Shown here one piece after another: positions 57,550 to 64,000 of a stretch of 64,000 nt of DNA. The stretch's first letter is position 1, and each line of letters opens with the position of its first letter. The notes under the pieces were generated by a model. The model saw nothing but the letters and a program-made list of their open reading frames with translations. It was not told the origin of the DNA and did not search any database. The translations under genes were made by a program, and so were the position numbers. Origin of the DNA: Psychrobacillus sp048572895 (lineage in GTDB: Bacteria > Bacillota > Bacilli > Bacillales_A > Planococcaceae); the NCBI RefSeq assembly GCF_048572895.1, contig NZ_CP183878.1, forward strand, positions 4,092,001 to 4,156,000. Reading direction: 5' to 3'.

Positions 57550-58713
57550 ATGAAGTTTTTCCATACAGCAGATTGGCATCTTGGTAAATTAGTGCAAGGT
57601 GTATATATGACGGAGGACCAGCGTTTTGTATTGCAGCAATTTCTTCAAGCAATTGATATAGAAAAACCAGATGCCGTAATTATTGCAGGAGATTTGTATG
57701 ATCGGGCAGTTCCCCCTACAGATGCGGTGCATTTATTAGATGAGCTATTTGAGGAGATTGTGTTGAAACGAAAGACCCCATTATTAAGTATTGCAGGGAA
57801 TCATGATAGTCCAGGGCGCCTACACTTTGGAAGCAAGTTAATGAAAGAAACGGGGTTACATATTGTAGGTCAGCTAAGTCAAAGTATGCAATCTGTCATT
57901 TTAAATGACATTTATGGAGAGGTGCATTTCCACCTTGTACCTTACGCAGATCCTTCTCAAGTCCGATACGTATTGGAAGAAGAGACAATTATTACACATA
58001 ACCAGGCCATGAAAAAAATAATAGAATCAATAATAGAGAAGATGGACAAAACGAAAAGACATGTATTTATAGGACATGCCTTTGTGACTCCTCATGGTCA
58101 AGAGGAGGAAAATACGAGCGACTCCGAACGTCCGCTTGCTATAGGTGGAGCAGAATACGTAGACGCTAGTCTGTTTCAACCGTTCCATTACACGGCCCTT
58201 GGACATTTACATCAGGCACACTATGTATTAAACGAAACAATCCGGTATTCGGGATCTCCACTGAAATATTCAATTTCGGAGGAGCACCACAAAAAAGGGT
58301 TTTTCATTGTGGAGATGGATGCAGAAGGAAACACTAAGGTCGAAAAAAGGCTACTAGTGCCTAATCGAGATATGAGGACAGTCGAGGGGTTCTTACAGGA
58401 TATATTAAAACAGCCAGTGAGTGATGACTATGTGTTCGTTAAGCTATTGGACGACACACCGATTTTATCTCCGATGGAACAAATACGTACAGTCTATCCC
58501 AACGCCATGCATGTGGAACGAAAAGTATTCCAGTTAATGGGTTTGTCAAAAGAAAAAGAAGTTGGACGTACGAAAAAGGATGAATTCACCTTATTTCGTT
58601 CGTTTTACACAGAAGTCAGTGGAAAAGAAGCATCTGAAGAAACCGAACAAATTTTTAAAGACGTATTAACTTTATTGGCACAGGAAGAACGGGAAGGAGG
58701 AAAAACCAAATGA
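57550..58713 (+). CDS. sbcD: DNA double-strand break exonuclease subunit SbcD (Mre11-like)
   Basis: 387 aa. Mn2+-dependent nuclease with all phosphoesterase motifs: FFHTADWHLGK (3-13), IAGDLYDRAVPP, IAGNHDSPGRL, IGHAFVTPHG and ALGHLHQAHY. A C-terminal capping and SbcC-binding region follows (about 280-387). It forms the SbcCD complex that opens hairpins and processes blocked DNA ends, relevant for the long palindromes found in this window. RBS aagaagga(g). Overlaps sbcC as ATGA. Confidence 0.95.
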   Translation: MKFFHTADWHLGKLVQGVYMTEDQRFVLQQFLQAIDIEKPDAVIIAGDLYDRAVPPTDAVHLLDELFEEIVLKRKTPLLSIAGNHDSPGRLHFGSKLMKETGLHIVGQLSQSMQSVILNDIYGEVHFHLVPYADPSQVRYVLEEETIITHNQAMKKIIESIIEKMDKTKRHVFIGHAFVTPHGQEEENTSDSERPLAIGGAEYVDASLFQPFHYTALGHLHQAHYVLNETIRYSGSPLKYSISEEHHKKGFFIVEMDAEGNTKVEKRLLVPNRDMRTVEGFLQDILKQPVSDDYVFVKLLDDTPILSPMEQIRTVYPNAMHVERKVFQLMGLSKEKEVGRTKKDEFTLFRSFYTEVSGKEASEETEQIFKDVLTLLAQEEREGGKTK

Positions 58714-61700
58714 AACCAATTCAACTGAAAATGAGTGCGTTTGGTCCATACAAATTTACCGAAACGATCGATTTTACGGAGCTAAATGGAAATCAGCTAT
58801 TTGTTATTTCTGGAGCAACCGGTGCAGGCAAAACGACTATATTTGATGGGATTTGTTTTGCACTCTACGGGGCTGGAAGCGGGGAGGATCGTCGCGATAC
58901 GAAAATGATGCGTAGCGATTTCGCAACAGATGATACCCATACTTCTGTCGAATTGATCTTTGAGATACATAATCGACGTTACCGGATTTTACGACAGTTA
59001 GCTCATGTAAAAAAAGGCAATAAAGGTGCAACAGGTGAACGATACGAATTTTTCGAGGTACAAGCAACTGGAGAAGTCCCAGCTGTAGAAAGACAGATTG
59101 TTTCGGAGATCAATAAAAAAATGGAAGACATCATTGGATTGACTTTAGATCAGTTCAGTCAGATTGTCATGCTTCCCCAAGGGGAGTTTAGAAAGCTCCT
59201 TACGTCTACTACGGAAAACAAAGAGGCAATACTACGTAAAATTTTTAAAACAGAGCCGTACAAAATGATTCACGAAAAGCTAAAAGAGAAAAAGGTAGCA
59301 GCAGAGACAGAACTTAAGACAGAACAATTAACGCAGGAAAGTTATACAGAAAAAATTATTGCTTCATTTCCTAATAGAGAGTCTAATCTTTTTCAAATAA
59401 TAGAAGAAGGAAACTTCAATCTTTTTCAATTAGTAGAAGCATTAAAGGAAGAGACTAGCTTTTATAAGGAAAAGATAACACTAGATGAACGTAAGTACAA
59501 AGAAGCATATGATAGACATATGAACAAACAAAGGGCTTACCATGAATCAAAAGCTATCAATGACCGCTTTAGCGAGTTAGAAGTAAAAGAGCAACAACTT
59601 AAAATGTTAAAAGAACGTAAAGAGGAATTCAAACAGAAGCAACAACGATTAGATTCTGCTGACCGCGCCAGCATTATAGAACCTGTTGAAAGTTATTTTA
59701 ATGAGCTCCAGATAGAGGTTAAAGGGAAGCTAGATTTATACGAGAAAGCAAAGAAAGAAAAAATCATTGCCGAAGATACTTTGCAGCAAGCAGAAAATGT
59801 CTTTACAAGGGAATCAAACAATAAAGAAGCACGAGAAAAAAGTGTGGAGACAGTTATCCGTTTAAATAGTCTATTACCTATATTTGAAGAGTTGGAGATT
59901 AAAAGAACTGAGCTATTGTCACTAGAAAAAAGCAGTACACAGCTAGAACAAAAGCTTTCGACAATAGTAGCAAATCTGCAAGTGCAAAAGGAATTGGTTA
60001 ATGGACAGAAGTTAGAAATAGAGAAGCTAGAAGAGCTAATAGAACCTTTAGACAGTAAAGTACAAAAACTTAGTTTGCTACAAGCACAGCATAACAAACT
60101 TCAAGAATATAAAATCGTTGATCAAGAACTGCATACGCTGATTACGGAGGAAACAAAACAGCAAGACAAGTTTGAACAATGTAAAGAAGCGTATGAGGAC
60201 ATTGAACAACAATGGATAGGGAGTCAGGCAAGTATACTAGCATCTAAACTAGTAAAGGGTGAGCCATGTCCTGTATGTGGTAGCAAAGAACATTCTAATA
60301 CTCACGCCGGGGTAGATGAACTATTTGTTGATGAAAGTGAGCTTCGAGTGGCAAAAGCAACATTAAATAAGGAAGAATCTACTTTATTGACCTTTAAGGT
60401 GAAAAAAGAGACAGCTGAATCTCAAATTCAAAAAGTGCTCGTTCAATTAAAGGAATACGAAGTAGATGCTGGATTAGTGGAGCAGGTAGAAGCGGATCTG
60501 CTAGATATGCAAAGAGAGGTTCAACAGCTTCGCTTAGAAAAAGAAACACTTTCTTCATTGAAACAACCTTATAAAGAGACCTTAGTAAAAGTGGAAAAGC
60601 TAGGACAGGAAAAACTAGAGATTGAGGCATTATACAGGGAACAGTCTGACCAAGCGAAGCAAGCAAAAGCGGTATATGAATCGAAGCTTACGACAATACC
60701 TAGTCACATACCGACTTTACAAAGTTTACAAGCTGAAATTACATCTGCGAAGAAACAAAAAGAACAATTGGAGCTTGCGTGGGAAAATGCGCAAAATAGG
60801 ATGAAAGCTTCATATGATGCGAGTACGACTGCCCGTTTAACATTGGAGCATACACATACTTTCTTACAGGAAGTTGAAGTAAAGCGAGATAAAGCTTTCG
60901 CACAATTCAATGAATCTTTAAACAAAGCCTCTTTTGAAACTTTAGAAGCATATTTGACTGCAAAGCTAACAGAAGCAGAAAGGGCAACACTAAAAATACA
61001 ATGTGAAGAGTATAACCAAAGGCTTCATACATTAACTGAGCAAGTAAGAGAAGGACAAGTCCAATTGGAGAACAAAACAAAAGTTGATTTGCCTCCTCTA
61101 GAAGCGGAATTGCAGCAGCTAAAAGAAGAATATGAAAAAGCATTAGCTATTAGTAATAGTACAAAGGAATATGAAAAAGTAGGAAGAGAAATAGAAACAA
61201 AGATTGCCTTTACAAGTGAGCGAATCACTTTATTAGAGGATCAGGTTCATCGAATTATGGATCTTTACGACGTATTAAGAGGACATAACCAACTAAAAAT
61301 ATCATTTGAGCGATATGTCCAAATTGAATACTTAGAGCAAATTGTCCAGGTAGCAAACGAACGCTTAAAGGATATGTCGAGTGGTCAATTCCAATTACTT
61401 CGAAGTGAAAGACAGGAAACGCATGGTAAACAGAGTGGTCTTGGATTAGATGTATACGATGCATATACGGGGCAAAAACGAGACGTAAAAACATTGTCTG
61501 GCGGCGAAAAATTTAATGCCTCTTTATGTCTAGCGCTAGGAATGGCAGACGTCATTCAAAGCTTCCAAGGGAACATCCGTATCGAGACAATGTTCATCGA
61601 TGAAGGATTCGGGTCTCTCGATGAAGAATCTCTAAACAAAGCTATTGATACATTAATTGATCTACAAAAGTCAGGTCGTATGATTGGTGTCATCTCCCAT

Positions 61701-61790
61701 GTGGCAGAGCTAAAAGCAGCCATCCCTTCTATTTTAGAAGTGGAAAAACAAAAAGAGGGCTATAGCAGAACAAAATTTGTCATTAAATAA
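58710..61790 (+). CDS. sbcC: DNA repair ATPase subunit SbcC (Rad50-like)
   Basis: 1026 aa SMC-like ATPase. Walker A GATGAGKTTIFDGICFALYG lies near residues 35-54. Two long coiled coils (about 180-510 and 530-860) meet at the zinc hook CPVC (520-523). The C-terminal head has the signature LSGGEKFNASLCLALGMADV and Walker B TMFIDEGFGSLDE. ATP-driven movement of the coiled coils controls SbcD access to DNA ends and hairpins. Translationally coupled to sbcD; the deaminase gene follows after 12 bp. Confidence 0.96.
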   Translation: MKPIQLKMSAFGPYKFTETIDFTELNGNQLFVISGATGAGKTTIFDGICFALYGAGSGEDRRDTKMMRSDFATDDTHTSVELIFEIHNRRYRILRQLAHVKKGNKGATGERYEFFEVQATGEVPAVERQIVSEINKKMEDIIGLTLDQFSQIVMLPQGEFRKLLTSTTENKEAILRKIFKTEPYKMIHEKLKEKKVAAETELKTEQLTQESYTEKIIASFPNRESNLFQIIEEGNFNLFQLVEALKEETSFYKEKITLDERKYKEAYDRHMNKQRAYHESKAINDRFSELEVKEQQLKMLKERKEEFKQKQQRLDSADRASIIEPVESYFNELQIEVKGKLDLYEKAKKEKIIAEDTLQQAENVFTRESNNKEAREKSVETVIRLNSLLPIFEELEIKRTELLSLEKSSTQLEQKLSTIVANLQVQKELVNGQKLEIEKLEELIEPLDSKVQKLSLLQAQHNKLQEYKIVDQELHTLITEETKQQDKFEQCKEAYEDIEQQWIGSQASILASKLVKGEPCPVCGSKEHSNTHAGVDELFVDESELRVAKATLNKEESTLLTFKVKKETAESQIQKVLVQLKEYEVDAGLVEQVEADLLDMQREVQQLRLEKETLSSLKQPYKETLVKVEKLGQEKLEIEALYREQSDQAKQAKAVYESKLTTIPSHIPTLQSLQAEITSAKKQKEQLELAWENAQNRMKASYDASTTARLTLEHTHTFLQEVEVKRDKAFAQFNESLNKASFETLEAYLTAKLTEAERATLKIQCEEYNQRLHTLTEQVREGQVQLENKTKVDLPPLEAELQQLKEEYEKALAISNSTKEYEKVGREIETKIAFTSERITLLEDQVHRIMDLYDVLRGHNQLKISFERYVQIEYLEQIVQVANERLKDMSSGQFQLLRSERQETHGKQSGLGLDVYDAYTGQKRDVKTLSGGEKFNASLCLALGMADVIQSFQGNIRIETMFIDEGFGSLDEESLNKAIDTLIDLQKSGRMIGVISHVAELKAAIPSILEVEKQKEGYSRTKFVIK

Positions 61791-61802
61791 AGGAGTTATT
61801 CA

Positions 61803-62303
61803 ATGGATCAGGATAGATTCTTTTTAGAGTTGGCATTAGTAGAAGCCGAGAAAGCGCTACAGGATAATACGTATCCTGTAGGCGCAGTTATTGTAGATGA
61901 AGATTTCAACGTGATCGGAAAAGGTAGGAATAGAGTGCATTCCAGCCAAGACATTACAGCACATGCTGAAATAGACGCTATGCAAAACGCAGGCCCTGCC
62001 ATGTTTGATGCCAAAATTAATAACAAAAAGTTCACGCTTTATAGCACCCTGGAGCCTTGCCCTATGTGTACGGGAGGAATTTTATTTGCTAAAATTCAAC
62101 GAGTCGTCTGGCTACTAAATGACGACCAAGGGTTTGGTGGATATAAGAAGATAAAGGATTCCTCCATTTTTTTGGAAAAGTTTGATCGGATTGAAATGAT
62201 AGAGGAGCCATTAGAAGATTTGAAAAAGAGACAGCTGGTTTTAATGGCAAACTGGGCGACGAATCCTAATAATGTGATTTCACTACGTAAGAAAGTGCAA
62301 TAG
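61803..62303 (+). CDS. Nucleoside/guanine deaminase-family zinc enzyme
   Basis: 166 aa CDA-fold deaminase: zinc and catalytic residues H54-A-E56 (ITAHAEIDAM) and PCPMC with C86 and C89. It resembles guanine deaminase/TadA-like nucleoside deaminases. tRNA adenosine deaminase is less likely, since tadA normally sits near dnaX and this protein has a longer C-terminal part (EDLKKRQLVLMANWATNP). Substrate unknown. RBS aaggag; it probably shares the sbcDC transcript. Confidence 0.82.
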   Translation: MDQDRFFLELALVEAEKALQDNTYPVGAVIVDEDFNVIGKGRNRVHSSQDITAHAEIDAMQNAGPAMFDAKINNKKFTLYSTLEPCPMCTGGILFAKIQRVVWLLNDDQGFGGYKKIKDSSIFLEKFDRIEMIEEPLEDLKKRQLVLMANWATNPNNVISLRKKVQ

Positions 62304-62350
62304 GGAAGTATTAATCCCATAAACGTAATTACGTCTATTATTTGATAGAG

Positions 62351-62835
62351 GAAGAAAGCAGATTTTCTTTTATACTGGTGGAAGTATAGAGAAATAGTAA
62401 GTGCTTACCATATAAAGAAGCGAAATAGCGAACGAAATTGCATCTTCGAGAGCTTACTCTATGAATAAGAAAGTATCTTATCTCTAGTTATCCAAAAATG
62501 CACTAACCTGTTTCTAAGGGAGAAGGACAGATAAAGTGAAACTTCAATTAGTGGGGCTTCATCCCCGCTGATTTAAAAACTGAACTCAGGCAAATAACGC
62601 CACGTCGTGCGGCAATGCATGGGCAGTTCTCTACTGCCCGTTAATGCGGGACACAAGCCATAAAATTATCAAAAAAAAGGGATGCTAGTTGGTTGTGACG
62701 GAAGTCACAACCAACTAGCATCCCTAAAAATTCAATCGGTAATCATATAGCAAAACGTCTGTCCAAAGCCCTTCGAAAACGATAAAAACAGATTTTGAAC
62801 TATAAGGACTGGCCATTTTTTTTGCCTGGTTTTAC
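62351..62835 (-). repeat. Intergenic repeat family A, copy 4 (reverse)
   Basis: Fills most of the gap between the deaminase gene and the 7TM protein. Near-continuous reverse-complement match to copy 1. The palindrome at 62679-62724 has 21-bp perfect arms (GGGATGCTAGTTGGTTGTGA then C; loop ggaa). Compared with copy 1 the outer arm bases change from GTACGC to GGGATGC, with matching changes on the other arm. GGGCAGT/ACTGCCC, the GGGGATGAAGCCCC hairpin and GCCACGTCGTGCGGCAATG are also present. No gene seen. Confidence 0.85.
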
Positions 62836-62952
62836 TCATTGTTTAGGAAATTATTAAATTTCAGACCTGTGATATGCTATCTAGTCATAGGGCAATAATC
62901 TGCTATATAATAGGTATTACAAAATGAAATAATTGGAAATGGAGATATATAC

Positions 62953-64000
62953 TTGTCATACATTCTGATAGTTATATTGGCGGGCACAGTAAGTTTATTT
63001 CTTAGTTTGTACATACGAGTAAAAGCTAAAGATGCCCCTGGTGCAAAGTCTTATATTTTAGTTACATTTTTATCGTCGGTCTTCACCCTTGCATATGCTT
63101 TTGAATTAGCAAGTACATCCTTAAAAGAAATGAAGTTTTGGCTTAGTATCGAATATCTTGTCATGCCATTTATACCAATATTTGTCCTATTCATGTGTAT
63201 GGAGTACGTAGGGCATAAATTAAAAACGTGGAATTATGTACTTTTCGTCATTCCCCTTACCACGATATTTATGATGCAAACAAATGAACTTCATCATTTC
63301 TATTACAGAACGATAACGGTGGATAGGAATGGACCTTTCCCTGTATTAGATTTAGAATGGGGTCCGTGGTTTTATGTTCATGCTATTTTTCTATTTGTAT
63401 GCTTAATAATATCGGTTCTGGTATTGCTAAGGGAGTTCCGTAAATCTTTATGGATGTTCCGTATGCAAATTTTATTGATGGTGGCTGGTTTACTTACTCC
63501 AATCATAGCAAATTATTTTTATCTAAATGATTGGAGTAATGGCCTTGATCTTGGACCAATATCATTGAGTATTACTTTTATGTTCCACGGTTTAGCTCTT
63601 TTAACCTTACAAATGTTCAATGTTGCACCTATAGCTAGGGAAAGCGTATTTGAAAGTTTGAAAGAAGGCATAATTGTGTTAAATCAAAATCATGTGATAG
63701 TTGACTATAATAAAGCCGTATTAAATGTGATACCCACTATGAGCTCGCATTATATCGGTAAACCAATTGCTGAAGCTCTCGTTCAAAATCCCTTACTTAC
63801 AGAGATGTTAGAAGAGGAACAGGAGTGCGATTACACTAAATTTCTAGAGTCGGGGGCTATACACTTTCGGATTAACTTTTCGGAAGTTGTAAATAAAAGT
63901 GGATTATATGTAGGTAAAATTATTACTTTTGTCAATGTGACTGAAAAAGTACGGATGGAAGAAAAGTTAAGGCAATTGGCAAGTTTAGATGGCTTAACAC
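62953..64000 (+). CDS. 7TM sensor-PAS-GGDEF protein, 3' truncated by window
   Basis: At least 349 aa; runs off the window. The seven helices of the histidine-kinase-N-7TM type (about 1-225) include VMPFIPIFVLFMCMEYVGH and HGLALLTLQMF. A PAS domain follows (about 230-335; ESLKEGIIVLNQNHVIVDYN). Then the linker VTEKVRMEEKLRQLASLDGLT begins, which is the characteristic entry into a GGDEF diguanylate cyclase domain. TTG start behind GGAG (8-bp spacing). Likely makes c-di-GMP in response to a membrane signal; the catalytic site lies outside the window, so this is inferred. Confidence 0.8.
   Translation, partial: MSYILIVILAGTVSLFLSLYIRVKAKDAPGAKSYILVTFLSSVFTLAYAFELASTSLKEMKFWLSIEYLVMPFIPIFVLFMCMEYVGHKLKTWNYVLFVIPLTTIFMMQTNELHHFYYRTITVDRNGPFPVLDLEWGPWFYVHAIFLFVCLIISVLVLLREFRKSLWMFRMQILLMVAGLLTPIIANYFYLNDWSNGLDLGPISLSITFMFHGLALLTLQMFNVAPIARESVFESLKEGIIVLNQNHVIVDYNKAVLNVIPTMSSHYIGKPIAEALVQNPLLTEMLEEEQECDYTKFLESGAIHFRINFSEVVNKSGLYVGKIITFVNVTEKVRMEEKLRQLASLDGLT

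Noticed and set aside
61803..62303. Naming the deaminase gene tadA
   Set aside because: The zinc motifs fit the whole CDA superfamily; position after sbcC and the long C terminus do not support tRNA adenosine deaminase specifically.

Overview
The window reads as the chromosome of a low-GC, endospore-forming Firmicute of the order Bacillales. The gene order of the first 27 kb matches the Bacillus subtilis yabM to lysS segment almost gene for gene, and sporulation genes (yabP, yabQ, spoIIE) are present. A cold-sensing Des/DesK/DesR system and the style of the intergenic repeats would fit a Planococcaceae/Psychrobacillus-like genus. That genus-level placement is an inference; no search was run.

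Layout. 0-6 kb: 3' part of a yabM-type flippase gene, then yabN (methylase-MazG), rqcP, a 0.6 kb intergenic repeat, yabP-yabQ, divIC and the S1 protein gene yabR. 6-8 kb: a YkuI-like degenerate EAL protein, a DinB-fold protein and a reverse-strand Met-Glu tRNA pair. 8-19 kb: spoIIE, tilS, hpt, ftsH, coaX, hslO, a yacD-type foldase and cysK. 19.5-25.3 kb: the folate operon pabB-pabA-pabC-folP-folB-folK-yazB-dusB, with most junctions overlapping or abutting, then lysS. 27-38.4 kb: two rRNA operons in tandem joined by nine tRNA genes (Val Thr Lys Leu Gly Leu Arg Pro Ala, the order of B. subtilis rrnJ-trnJ-rrnW). Only one strong upstream promoter and one final terminator are visible; the second operon also carries Ile and Ala tRNAs in its spacer.

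38.4-64 kb is accessory and no longer follows the B. subtilis order; ctsR-clpC would be expected here. It holds an OmpR-type two-component system with an MMPL exporter and a four-helix His-rich membrane protein; an EamA transporter and an acetyltransferase; a yxlEFG-like ABC module; a CBS-domain protein; small membrane and NAD(P)-binding proteins; a metallophosphoesterase; a CsbD stress protein behind a SigB-type promoter; an ECF sigma/anti-sigma pair; the des-desK-desR cold-shock operon with a candidate DesR operator; a decayed Abi-family gene; a candidate small RNA; an orphan HTH protein; putP; sbcD-sbcC; a cytidine/guanine-deaminase-family gene; and the start of a 7TM-PAS-GGDEF protein cut by the window end.

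The least expected signal is in the intergenic DNA. A modular, hairpin-rich repeat family occurs four times (3.3, 38.5, 54.6 and 62.4 kb), in both orientations. Its palindrome arms differ between copies but stay perfectly paired. Two further repeat types occur at 10.6/48.2 kb and at 18.9-19.4 kb. All coordinates, motifs and residue numbers were read by eye from the sequence; family assignments rest on recognised motifs and gene order.
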